Assembly: GCA_002457595.1 (NCBI GenBank)
Contig: NTJR01000005.1
Coordinates: 1-38,345, forward strand
Reading direction: 5' to 3'
Source: Marine Group II euryarchaeote MED-G36
Lineage (GTDB): Archaea > Thermoplasmatota > Poseidoniia > Poseidoniales > Thalassarchaeaceae
DNA length: 38,345 nt
Positions 30,751 through 38,345 of this stretch are shown piece after piece (position 1 is the stretch's first letter; every line of letters begins with the position of its first letter). A model generated the notes under the pieces. That model searched no databases. It was not told the origin of the DNA and saw only the letters and a program-made list of their open reading frames with translations. A program made the position numbers and the translations under genes.

Positions 30751-33078
30751 TCACATCGAACCCAAAACAGGGCCCACGAGTAGGCTAATTAGTAGCCAAC
30801 CACCTAACATTGCACTGGCCAACCCCCAGGCACGTGGACGGATTCCTACACTCGAACTTCCAAGTGTTCTAGGTATTGGCCCAGTGATTCCAATGATTAT
30901 TCGAGCAATGGAAACTGAAAGACCAGCAGAAACAATCAATCCAATTAGAATCATTGTAGCCATAATTACTCCAATAATTCCGGTTCTAGCTACTGAACCC
31001 ACCCCCTGTGCAACTAAATCTGGTGTCCGTAACCAAATTAGCCAAGCAGACCATAGCCCTAAATGTACATCATCACTAAATGAAGATTCAGTGCGCCATT
31101 TTCTGTAAACTTCGGGAAGCTTTGAGTGAATAATCGCAGATAACCAGTCAACCTCAGGAATTCGACCATTCAATAGAGTACGGACTCCATGGTACATCAT
31201 TAGGATGCAAAGGAATGCCTCGATCCAAGTCCAATAAAATCCTAAGCCAATTGCTGATAATAGAGAAATAGGGACTGCCCAAATCGCGAATCCTGAACCT
31301 GCTGCTAATAGAGTAAGCAACATTCCAGCACCAGGAACAAGAGGTTCCTCAGGTTCCTCATAACGCCTTTCTCGAGGCATAGACAGAATGAATAAGGGTA
31401 GTAATGCAGTACCCCAAAGTAACGCTATAGGATCAATTACAGAATGACCAGAACCTTTTCTTGCGTCTTCCACGGCCTCTGATATTTCTGTGCTAGAAAG
31501 TGTCCCAGGAGCCCAACTAGTTACAAATCCCCCCGCATCAATTATGATTACGGAATCAGAAGCCCCACTAGGAAATGATTTCCCTACCGAAGAATCTGCC
31601 CTATCCATTAGTAGTGGCCATGATTCATTAATTAGGAGTGAGTGAGAATCAAGATCTACTGCTCTAACTCCTTTTCCGGTAGCGATTTGAACAAATGAAA
31701 TATCCCTGTCTATTAACTCATCAGCCATAATAAAATCATTAGCCTGACGAGCAGCATTGGGAGAACCTGGGACATAAATTCCAACAACAACAGCATCGGA
31801 TTGTGAAAGTAAATCACTGAGGGAAATTGATCCTTCGCCACCATGTTCTAGTAATGTGAAAGCGGGTGCAGCCCCCTCAAGTCGAGGTTGATTAGCATCA
31901 ATATCTGGAAGATTAACTGCTGGACCAATACTAGCAATTGCAAGTACGATAATCACCAAATAGGCAGGAAGAGGTAACATGGCCTCTTTCATCGAAGCAC
32001 CTAACCAAGCAATTATCCCTAGAGGGATTAGTACCGCCACCCATGTCCCACTAAGTATCGCCTTGGGGTCTTCGGGAACTTCAAAACGAAGAACTGCAAT
32101 CACGTCACAAGGATCTGCTGGATCTTGATCAGATAAGGTGAGACAAGCATCAATCATGTAAATGCCAGGAGTTAATGGCTTGGCTACAGACCAAGTTCTT
32201 ACGGTTCTATTACCTTCTCCAACTCTAAATGAATGTGGTGATTCAAAGTGCTCTAACCTTTGTTCCTCCTGACCAAAACCATGTACCATTGAGGACCAAT
32301 CATCCATTGGTCCAACAACCTCAATAATCTGAGCGGGATAATCATCAGCCCCCCATGGTGAAATTGGAGTAAATTCAACACGAACCATTCGATTGTTATC
32401 AAGTAAAATATCAAGTTCAGGATCTACTAAATCACCAACTAGAGTTATTCCTGAACGTGAATCAAAGGTACCCCACCAAAGTGTTCCAGCTTGTGCACAA
32501 TCATGCTGAACATCAATAGAAAGAGAAAAAAAGTCACCGGGACCAATTGATACATTAACATTCTCAATTTCAATAGAAAACTGATGAGCATTGGTGTACG
32601 ATTCCTCCATTGTCACACTATTTGTAGACATTGAATCGATTAAACTGAATCCACCCCACGAGAGTGAAACAAAAAATGTCGTAGTAGCACCTGCTGGAGT
32701 TCCCGGAATTAAATTAGTTTGACGGCACAATGGTGATTTTGCATTTAATGAAGCAAATAGATTTACTATTACACTACCATTGAAAGAAACTGCTTCATTT
32801 ATTGGCGCAGAGTCTATTGAAAGAAGGTTTTGAGTTGTTCCACTAGTCTTTGAAAATGAGGCTGCACCCAACGGCACACCTGTGAGAATTGGCCATGAAC
32901 GTTTCAATTCCGGTTCTTCTTCAGTTCCATGTAAGAAAATATTGTGTTCCGTTGGAAGAATTAATTCAATCCCAGGGCCATCGCGCTCTTCTGCAAATTG
33001 AGCAGAACCAAGTGAACTAGCAAGATTTGCAATTAGCAATAATATGACTACTCGAGTCACAACTCCATGACTTGCCAT
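30751..33078 (-). CDS. Envelope protein with redoxin-like domain and multiple membrane segments
   Basis: A 775-residue protein of unknown function. It has a signal peptide (VVTRVVILLLIANLASSLGS), an extracellular beta-rich half of about 340 residues, a membrane pair (TWVAVLIPLGIIAWLGAS, LPAYLVIIVLAIASIGPAV), then a thioredoxin-fold domain (about residues 405-545: GAAPAFTLLEHGG, AVVVGIYVPGSPNAARQAND, SDSVIIIDAGGFVTSWAPG) that resembles the AhpC/TlpA redoxin family. The position of the redox CxxC reads GSPNA, so thiol chemistry is absent. Several further membrane helices and a long hydrophobic C-terminus follow. The ATG at 33078 has a GGAGGGTG site. The tRNA-Trp gene starts 57 bases downstream on the same strand. 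Confidence 0.65.
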   Translation of the reverse strand: MASHGVVTRVVILLLIANLASSLGSAQFAEERDGPGIELILPTEHNIFLHGTEEEPELKRSWPILTGVPLGAASFSKTSGTTQNLLSIDSAPINEAVSFNGSVIVNLFASLNAKSPLCRQTNLIPGTPAGATTTFFVSLSWGGFSLIDSMSTNSVTMEESYTNAHQFSIEIENVNVSIGPGDFFSLSIDVQHDCAQAGTLWWGTFDSRSGITLVGDLVDPELDILLDNNRMVRVEFTPISPWGADDYPAQIIEVVGPMDDWSSMVHGFGQEEQRLEHFESPHSFRVGEGNRTVRTWSVAKPLTPGIYMIDACLTLSDQDPADPCDVIAVLRFEVPEDPKAILSGTWVAVLIPLGIIAWLGASMKEAMLPLPAYLVIIVLAIASIGPAVNLPDIDANQPRLEGAAPAFTLLEHGGEGSISLSDLLSQSDAVVVGIYVPGSPNAARQANDFIMADELIDRDISFVQIATGKGVRAVDLDSHSLLINESWPLLMDRADSSVGKSFPSGASDSVIIIDAGGFVTSWAPGTLSSTEISEAVEDARKGSGHSVIDPIALLWGTALLPLFILSMPRERRYEEPEEPLVPGAGMLLTLLAAGSGFAIWAVPISLLSAIGLGFYWTWIEAFLCILMMYHGVRTLLNGRIPEVDWLSAIIHSKLPEVYRKWRTESSFSDDVHLGLWSAWLIWLRTPDLVAQGVGSVARTGIIGVIMATMILIGLIVSAGLSVSIARIIIGITGPIPRTLGSSSVGIRPRAWGLASAMLGGWLLISLLVGPVLGSM

Positions 33079-33135
33079 AAGCACCCTCCAAGTTGCCGTT
33101 GTTCAGTCGGCATTCAAACCCCCCGCCTACTCGAC

Positions 33136-33876
33136 CTATAGAAAGTACCAATTTGCAATGAGGGCCATCAAGGCACCAGAAAGTGTGGCAATGAAGTTGA
33201 CGGTGTGCTTGCCGATGTACCCCTTGTTCTCAAAAAGAGCTCCTAAAATAGAGTCCACCTGACAACCCAACCATCCGATTATTGCCACAGCAAGGAATAG
33301 ACTAGACATTGAAATCTGTTCACCTGGAATTGAAGATAGGGTTGTGGCTATAATTGCAATTAGTAGACCTCCACTCAATGCTGCAAAAGAACCAGTGATT
33401 GACATTCCTCCATTAGTGCCTGCAGGAACCGCTTCAAGATTGATTATTGAACGAGTTCTTGGGTCAAGACTACCGATTTCAGAAGCAAGAGTATCAGCGG
33501 CTGCAACAGAAATACTTGAGGCTGCAGCAAAGTATGCCCAATCTAAACCCCCCATTGAATAATTGATAATTGCAATCATTGAAGCAACACCACCATTAGC
33601 GACTACATTTCTCCAACCCCTCATGCCCTCATTTTCCTCTTCTAGATGTAATCGCTGTTTTTCCTCATATCGCCATGAAGTAGAAATAGAACCTATAATT
33701 AAGAAAAATACCAGTATTGCTAACCATGTCCAATGGCCAAGAATAGAAACTAACAACCCCACAATTAAGGCAGCAATCAACCCACTATGATCAAGTAAAC
33801 TCTTTTTCCAAGCAACAATAAGTAAGGTCATGACCATTGTTAGGGCCACTAACTCATCGGTTGTCGGTTGTATCAT
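33136..33876 (-). CDS. DUF92/VTE6-family integral membrane protein
   Basis: Resembles the DUF92 family, whose plant member VTE6 phosphorylates phytyl phosphate; the archaeal role is not established. The family pattern is visible in VANGGVASMIAIINY, AAADTLASEIGSLD, EAVPAGTNGGMSITGSFAAL, CQVDSILGALFENKGYI and KHTVNFIATLSGALMALI. About six membrane helices. I chose the ATG at 33876 (246 residues) because GGAAGGATTAGG precedes it and the first helix follows directly. In-frame upstream starts (33912 or 34008) are possible but 34008 would overlap the PrsW gene. It lies 50 bases after the PrsW-like gene. Confidence 0.8.
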   Translation of the reverse strand: MIQPTTDELVALTMVMTLLIVAWKKSLLDHSGLIAALIVGLLVSILGHWTWLAILVFFLIIGSISTSWRYEEKQRLHLEEENEGMRGWRNVVANGGVASMIAIINYSMGGLDWAYFAAASSISVAAADTLASEIGSLDPRTRSIINLEAVPAGTNGGMSITGSFAALSGGLLIAIIATTLSSIPGEQISMSSLFLAVAIIGWLGCQVDSILGALFENKGYIGKHTVNFIATLSGALMALIANWYFL

Positions 33877-33926
33877 CCTAATCCTTCCCTTAGCCCACGG
33901 ATGATGAATCATTCCCTCTGCTTTAG

Positions 33927-35471
33927 TCAAGAAGTAGACAATGAACGCACACCTTTCATGATTTTTGTTGCTAAGAAGAGAACTGTTGAAATCAGTACTG
34001 CCATCCAAGATAAATTAAGAAGAATATCAATACCAAGAGATAGACCATAATTTCCACCGAGAAGGGAGACTAGGAATGAACTACCATTCCAGAACGCATG
34101 ACCCAGCATCGCAAGAATAAGACAAAATAGAGCATTACTTGGAGGTAATAATTGGAAACCTGATTCCTTTCTATACTGCTCTGCTTGCACTGCTGTTACT
34201 ATGGTGGTCCCAACATCTTCCTCCTCAATACCATCGGGATTTACAGGATGTCCGGTTTTCTGATCAATTAGTAGCCATGAACTTGAAGCCGGGGTATCCC
34301 CATCTAGAACGTCATCAAGAGATTGCCGAAGATGGTCATAACCAGAGTGATCACCATCTCCATCTACGTCAATTCCTAAGTTCTCTACAAAGTCGACGGT
34401 TCGAATACTCAATCCCCTAAGCATCCATCTCATACGTCTGTCGACGTCAGTAGAATTGGCCAAACAACCTATGCCGAATCCAGTAACTCCAGTCCAAACC
34501 GCATGACCGGGGATTGAACCAATTCCACGAACTAATGTGGTCAAGGTCAAACTTATTGCACCACCAAAAGAACTACCCATTATGTACATTAGATTCTCAA
34601 TTAATGCAAAACCGAGACCAACTGTGAAACCAACTTGGAAACCTTGCCTAGCGTTTCGAATATTCGGTAGGAAAAGACAGACTGCAAGCATTTTGAAAAA
34701 TTCCTCACCAACTGGAGCACTGACTGTCAACAAAAGAAACATTTGAGCATTTTCAGATAAGAACGAAGGAAGTAATGCGGGAAAAATCCAGGTATTGATT
34801 ATTAATGCTGGAAGTGCGGAGGCCATTCCTGCAATCAACCAAGCCTCGGCATCTCTACGACGAGTAGGTAATCCAAGCCACTTTGATGAAGTCGCCCACC
34901 ACGCAAAAACTGGAATTGAAAAACCAAGTATGAACAAAGGAATTACTGCGAACAAGTAAATTACAATGCCCGCAACTAGAGTTTCTTCAAACAATAGTGG
35001 GATTGAGAGTACTGCTCCAATTACGACGACCACGATGAAAATAGCCCAAATCTGTCGGTGAGGAGGGAGGTCAAGTACCGAATCATCTGTTGTGATGAAT
35101 CTTTTGAAAACAGTAGGCTGAGGCGTGTATAACGAGCCTCCTTCTGGTAAGGGATGGTACTTCTTTCCTTTGGAATCAGGTGTAGCCAATCTAACATGAA
35201 CCATCTTTGGCCTATGGAGAATAATTAGTAGAGGCAAGGGGGCAAGGGAGCAAAATGTACCCAATGCAGTTAGTAGAAAATCACCTGAAAGAAGTGAAAA
35301 AATCAGAATAGAAATTCCGAAATCGATTAAGATAAACGCAAGAATTACAGTTCCAAGCATTCGCCAATAATTCTTCCAAGGTTTGCTTTCAGTAGCCAAT
35401 CGGATTCTTTCAGGAGCAGGAGTCAAAGGAACTGGATCTTCCATTGCAAATTTGCGCCCTTGGGCGTCCAT
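33927..35471 (-). CDS. prsW: PrsW-type intramembrane protease
   Basis: Membrane metalloprotease of the PrsW (M82) family, relatives of which cut anti-sigma factors or other membrane proteins. The conserved glutamates are in VSAPVGEEFFKMLAV, and conserved histidines are in PGHAVWTGVTG and ILAMLGHAFWNGSSF. There are about ten hydrophobic stretches. A soluble stretch between the histidine motifs (DVDGDGDHSGYDHLRQS) looks like a calcium-type loop. At 514 residues it is longer than most PrsW proteins. I chose the ATG at 35471; a TTG five codons upstream is possible. A TATA-like CATAAGG about 38 bases upstream suggests a short or absent leader. Confidence 0.82.
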   Translation of the reverse strand: MDAQGRKFAMEDPVPLTPAPERIRLATESKPWKNYWRMLGTVILAFILIDFGISILIFSLLSGDFLLTALGTFCSLAPLPLLIILHRPKMVHVRLATPDSKGKKYHPLPEGGSLYTPQPTVFKRFITTDDSVLDLPPHRQIWAIFIVVVVIGAVLSIPLLFEETLVAGIVIYLFAVIPLFILGFSIPVFAWWATSSKWLGLPTRRRDAEAWLIAGMASALPALIINTWIFPALLPSFLSENAQMFLLLTVSAPVGEEFFKMLAVCLFLPNIRNARQGFQVGFTVGLGFALIENLMYIMGSSFGGAISLTLTTLVRGIGSIPGHAVWTGVTGFGIGCLANSTDVDRRMRWMLRGLSIRTVDFVENLGIDVDGDGDHSGYDHLRQSLDDVLDGDTPASSSWLLIDQKTGHPVNPDGIEEEDVGTTIVTAVQAEQYRKESGFQLLPPSNALFCLILAMLGHAFWNGSSFLVSLLGGNYGLSLGIDILLNLSWMAVLISTVLFLATKIMKGVRSLSTS

Positions 35472-35586
35472 AATTATCCGCGGCAAACGAATCCGACCTT
35501 ATGCCACTCAGATCGCCCATCACTCGCGACGCCCAAGACGCCCGGTGCGGTTTTTCATCACAGCGGCAATCATCGGTGAGCGCCGA

Positions 35587-35599
35587 CCCATATAGGGTT
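35587..35599. promoter_or_regulatory. TATA-like dyad between the zinc-ribbon and PrsW genes
   Basis: ACCC-ATATA-GGGT, a 13-base near-perfect inverted repeat centred on an AT-rich core, about 115 bases upstream of the PrsW start and just beyond the zinc-ribbon stop. It may be a TATA box, an operator or a transcript-end hairpin. The rest of the 137-base spacer shows nothing else. Confidence 0.25.
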
Positions 35600-35608
35600 C
35601 AGCCCATC

Positions 35609-35806
35609 TTAGTTACTATTACCCATGATTGCGCCACAAGCTCCACAATACAACTCAACTCGAGAACTATCTTTCTGCATGCTCCATTCCCCACAAGCAG
35701 GGCATGGAGGTAGCCCCCTTTCACTAGGTGCTACTCGTGGACCTAACCTACGCTTTTTTTTACGAGGAACATACCATCCACTTTTCGGTTTCCTCACCTT
35801 CGGCAA
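35609..35806 (-). CDS. Small zinc-ribbon protein
   Basis: A 65-residue protein with a basic N-terminal half (YVPRKKKRRLGPRVAPSERG) and a two-knuckle zinc ribbon (C35-x2-C38, C54-x2-C57), as in small ribosome- or RNA-associated proteins. The TTG start at 35806 is chosen because of a nearby GGTGAT; a GTG three codons later is an alternative. It is transcribed divergently from the amine oxidase gene. No family assigned. Confidence 0.6.
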   Translation of the reverse strand: MPKVRKPKSGWYVPRKKKRRLGPRVAPSERGLPPCPACGEWSMQKDSSRVELYCGACGAIMGNSN

Positions 35807-35892
35807 CCAATCACCATCACGCCGACTGAGCCACTAATTCAAAGAGCCTTGCACACCGAGTGTCTGATGTGCTGGAGATACTTCAGAGAGGT

Positions 35893-36822
35893 ATGGACTG
35901 CATTGTTGTTGGCGCTGGAGTCTCTGGACTCAGCAGCGGAATTAGGTTACTGGAAGATGGTTACAAGGTGACCATTGTGGCGGATAGCCTGAGTCCAGAT
36001 ACCGTTTCAGATAAAGCCGCAGCATGGTGGTATCCATTCTTAGCCGAACCTGTAGAGAAAACAAATAGATGGTCTTCCGAAAGTCTCACAGAATTTATAC
36101 GGCTTATGGACGAAGAAAAGCTTGAATTTATTACAATGAGGATGGGGAGGGAGTATCTTGAGGAAAGTTGCCCACCACCGGGTTGGAGTTCCGACTTATC
36201 TCATTTCAGAATATTGGAAGAAAACGAAGTTCTGAACAACTATTCATTCGGATGGGAAATAGAAGCCCCCGTAATCGAGATGGCACATTACATGCCGTGG
36301 CTCAAGTCAAGATTTGAATCACTTGGAGGTGTAATTGTAGTTCGAAAACTATCTGATCTCGAAGAATTAAAGTGCAACTTAATTGTCAACTGTAGTGGAC
36401 TAGGGGCTAGAGAACTCTGTCAAGATGAGGAAGTAGTTCCAGTTAGAGGTCAGATTATTTACATCAAGCAGGACCCTGGATTTGGTAGATACGACCAAAG
36501 ACCTGAATCTCTAATATATACAATCCCAAGAAGAGATGTTACCGTTCTTGGTGGAACAGCCCAAAAAGGCGACTGGACAAGAGAAATCCGTGAAGAAGAT
36601 GAAGAATACATTCTAACAAAATGTGAATTACTGTGGCCTGAACTAGATCGAGATAATATTGTAGGAAGAGCTGTTGGATTGAGGCCTTCTAGGGCAGAAG
36701 TTCGTTTAGAAAAAGAAATTGTGAATGGTAGAACTATTATCCATAATTATGGCCATGGAGGTGCTGGTGTAACATTATCCTGGGGATGCGCTGATGAGGT
36801 TTTGAGGTTAGTAAATGAATGA
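35893..36822 (+). CDS. D-amino-acid-oxidase-family FAD oxidoreductase
   Basis: FAD-dependent enzyme of the DAO family, which oxidises D-amino acids to 2-oxo acids, ammonia and hydrogen peroxide. The dinucleotide-binding start (MDCIVVGAGVSGLSSGIRLL), AAAWWYPFLAEP, VNCSGLGARELCQDEEVVPV followed by RGQI, and the C-terminal YGHGGAGVTLSWGC agree with the family. The RPSRAEVRLE segment near the end may supply the substrate-binding arginine. The ATG at 35893 (309 residues) puts the FAD motif at the N-terminus; GTG at 35860 would add 11 residues. It overlaps the Nudix gene by eight bases, so they are co-transcribed. The substrate cannot be told from sequence. Confidence 0.85.
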   Translation: MDCIVVGAGVSGLSSGIRLLEDGYKVTIVADSLSPDTVSDKAAAWWYPFLAEPVEKTNRWSSESLTEFIRLMDEEKLEFITMRMGREYLEESCPPPGWSSDLSHFRILEENEVLNNYSFGWEIEAPVIEMAHYMPWLKSRFESLGGVIVVRKLSDLEELKCNLIVNCSGLGARELCQDEEVVPVRGQIIYIKQDPGFGRYDQRPESLIYTIPRRDVTVLGGTAQKGDWTREIREEDEEYILTKCELLWPELDRDNIVGRAVGLRPSRAEVRLEKEIVNGRTIIHNYGHGGAGVTLSWGCADEVLRLVNE

Positions 36823-37315
36823 GGAAATTTTCGATGTCGTTGACGAGAATAACTGCGTAATCAAACAGCTTCCACGCAGTGAAGTTCACAGACTCGGCCT
36901 ACGACATCGTTCTGTTCATTTACTGGTTTTTAACTCAAAAGGAGAATTATTTCTTCAGAAACGTTCCATAAAAAAAGATTGTTCACCGGGAACATGGGAT
37001 TCTTCCGTATCGGGTCATCTGGATTCAGGAGAGGACTACGATGAGTGTGTCATACGTGAATCGAAGGAAGAAATTGGATTAGTACTAAATTCAGTTCCTG
37101 AAAAATTATTCAATATTGATGCATGTGAAGATACGGGGCAAGAATTCGTATGGGTATACCGTCATGAAGCGGAAGGGCCATTCACCCTTAATTCAGAAGA
37201 AATCTCAGAAGGAAATTGGTTTGCACCAACTATTATCTCAGAATGGATTGAAAAATCACCCGAAGAGTTTGAATCCTCATTCCCTCTTATCTGGAGGAAT
37301 CTTCAGACTCAGTAA
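36815..37315 (+). CDS. Nudix hydrolase
   Basis: Mg-dependent hydrolase of nucleoside diphosphate-linked compounds. The Nudix box is perfect: GHLDSGEDYDECVIRESKEE followed by IGL, fitting GX5EX7REUXEEXGU. The N-terminal region (EEIFDVVDENNCVIKQLPRS, then EVHRLGLRHRSVHLLVF) and the length of 166 residues resemble the YfcD and isopentenyl-diphosphate-isomerase-like branch of the superfamily, but the isomerase cysteine motif is not seen. The gene starts inside the end of the oxidase gene and overlaps the convergent glutamine synthetase gene by seven bases. Confidence 0.88.
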   Translation: MNEEIFDVVDENNCVIKQLPRSEVHRLGLRHRSVHLLVFNSKGELFLQKRSIKKDCSPGTWDSSVSGHLDSGEDYDECVIRESKEEIGLVLNSVPEKLFNIDACEDTGQEFVWVYRHEAEGPFTLNSEEISEGNWFAPTIISEWIEKSPEEFESSFPLIWRNLQTQ

Positions 37316-38316
37316 GATGCCTTAGTTGTGCTAATCACAACTGCGCCTATCTTGTATGGGTCTCCATTAGAGGATGGTCTTCGATCTTCTAACCTACCCT
37401 TCCAACCATCTTCGATTGTACCAATAGGGATTCTAATGGAGGCTCCACGGTCCGAGACCCCGTATGAGAACTCATGAATTGACTGAGTCTCGTGAAGGCC
37501 AGTTAATCGCTGTTCATTGTGAGCACCATATACGTCCATGTGCTTCTTGATATTCTTTCCAAATTCCTCGCAAATTTGACTCATTAATGCCTCTCCACCT
37601 TCATCGCGCATTCTCCCATCGCTGAAGTTAACGTGCATTCCTGAACCGTTCCAATCAGTAGCTCCCAAAGGCTTAGGGTGCCATTCAATAGAAAGGCCGT
37701 ACTTCTCTGCATTCCTCTCAGCAAGATATCGAGAAACCCAAATCTGATCTCCAGCATCCTTCGCTCCTTTGGCAAATATTTGATACTCCCATTGACCCAC
37801 TGCTACTTCGGCATTGATTCCTTCAACATTCAAACCAGCATCGAGGCACATATCCAAATGTGTCTCAATTATATCTCTACCAAATGTATTTTGAGCACCA
37901 ACAGAACAGTAAAACTGACCCTGCGGAGTTTGATCTCTAGGGAATCCGTAAGGGAGGTCTGTTTCAGGGTCCCACAAGAAGTACTCTTGTTCGTATCCGA
38001 ACCAGAAGTCATCATCATCTCCTTCGATTGTGGCTCGACCATTAGTAACATGAGGAGTACTGTCTGAGTTGAGAACTTCACACATTACTAGATACCCGTT
38101 AATTCGATCGGGATCAGGGTAGATTGCAACTGGCTTGAGAAGGCAGTCGGAGTCGCCTCCTTCTGCTTGTAGAGTAGAAGAACCGTCAAATGACCACATG
38201 GGGCACTCATCAACAGTACCTCCAAAATCTGACCTAATCAGCGTCTTGCTTCTCATGCTCTGTGTCGGTTCAAAACCGTCTAACCATATGTACTCAAGTT
38301 TGGACTTAGTTGCCAT
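37309..38316 (-). CDS. glnII: Glutamine synthetase, eukaryotic type (GSII)
   Basis: Makes glutamine from glutamate, ammonia and ATP; main entry point for ammonium. KLEYIWLDGFEPTQSMRSKT, WSFDGSSTLQAEGGDSDCLL, the glutamate motif FGYEQEYFLWDPETDLPYGF, HPKPLGATDWNGSGMHVNFS, SYGVSDRGASIRIP and LEDRRPSSNGDPY follow the eukaryotic/Rhizobium-Streptomyces type II enzyme rather than the GSI type usual in archaea. It is 335 residues, normal for GSII. The ATG at 38316 has no ribosome binding site, and AATAAACC lies 22-29 bases upstream (38338-38345), which suggests a leaderless transcript. Confidence 0.95.
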   Translation of the reverse strand: MATKSKLEYIWLDGFEPTQSMRSKTLIRSDFGGTVDECPMWSFDGSSTLQAEGGDSDCLLKPVAIYPDPDRINGYLVMCEVLNSDSTPHVTNGRATIEGDDDDFWFGYEQEYFLWDPETDLPYGFPRDQTPQGQFYCSVGAQNTFGRDIIETHLDMCLDAGLNVEGINAEVAVGQWEYQIFAKGAKDAGDQIWVSRYLAERNAEKYGLSIEWHPKPLGATDWNGSGMHVNFSDGRMRDEGGEALMSQICEEFGKNIKKHMDVYGAHNEQRLTGLHETQSIHEFSYGVSDRGASIRIPIGTIEDGWKGRLEDRRPSSNGDPYKIGAVVISTTKASY

Positions 38317-38337
38317 ATCGTAATGCCCAGCCTACAC

Positions 38338-38345
38338 GGTTTATT
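38338..38345 (-). promoter_or_regulatory. Candidate TATA box of the glutamine synthetase gene
   Basis: AATAAACC at the right edge of the window, 22-29 bases before the ATG. The window ends here, so upstream elements cannot be seen. Confidence 0.3.

Noticed and set aside
30504-30788. Plus-strand open frame across tRNA-Trp beginning MVGALGFEPRLAGI
   Set aside because: It is the typical false translation of the antisense strand of a tRNA gene.
1-38345. CRISPR array, insertion sequence or prophage
   Set aside because: No regularly spaced repeats, transposase, integrase or phage structural gene was seen anywhere in the window.

Overview
The window looks like a chromosomal segment of a marine planktonic euryarchaeon, most likely Marine Group II (Poseidoniales) or a close Thermoplasmata relative. 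The archaeal evidence is direct: an S10-spc ribosomal operon in archaeal order that includes eS4, eL19, eL32, RNase P protein Rnp1 and aIF1, a group II chaperonin, the Hef helicase-nuclease and an intron-containing tRNA-Trp. The marine group II assignment is an inference from overall gene content and from the many acidic, secreted, long-tailed envelope proteins. No marker was tested by alignment.

Region 1 (1-14505, all minus strand) is one long operon read from right to left: uL3, uL4, uL23, uL2, uS19, uL22, uS3, uL29, aIF1, Rnp1, uS17, uL14, uL24, eS4, uL5, uS14, uS8, uL6, eL32, eL19, uL18, uS5, uL30, uL15, SecY. Many genes overlap by ATGA or TAATG, and most have strong GGAGG/GAGGTG sites. 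The uS14 gene (50 codons) sits between uL5 and uS8. Two proteins have unusual additions: eL32 carries an N-terminal SAP domain and SecY carries about 140 extra N-terminal residues with four predicted membrane segments. A 294-base divergent region (14506-14799) separates the operon from hef and holds a nested hairpin, two short dyads and candidate TATA boxes.

Region 2 (14800-21924): hef on the plus strand converges, with a 14-base overlap, on a minus-strand two-gene unit. The first gene of that unit is a ferredoxin-flavodoxin-SdhB-like fusion and the second is an HdrB/SdhE-like (CCG family) protein. Together they look like a split thiol:fumarate reductase/type-E succinate dehydrogenase module in which most or all Fe-S ligand cysteines of the SdhB and HdrB parts are gone. 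This is the strongest candidate here for an undescribed system. Upstream lies a thermosome subunit gene.

Region 3 (22032-35806) is rich in envelope genes: a 1176-residue membrane-anchored surface protein, a divergent polytopic membrane protein, a small membrane protein, a PLP aminotransferase, a membrane-anchored subtilisin, a polytopic protein with a cysteine-less redoxin domain, a DUF92/VTE6-like protein, a PrsW-type protease and a small zinc-ribbon protein. Among them is tRNA-Trp(CCA), whose 113-base intron has the layout of a box C/D methylation guide aimed at C34 and C39 of its own tRNA.

Region 4 (35893-38316): a D-amino-acid-oxidase-family gene overlaps a Nudix gene (plus strand), which converges on a eukaryotic-type (GSII) glutamine synthetase on the minus strand. 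No insertion sequence, phage gene, CRISPR array or rRNA gene was seen.
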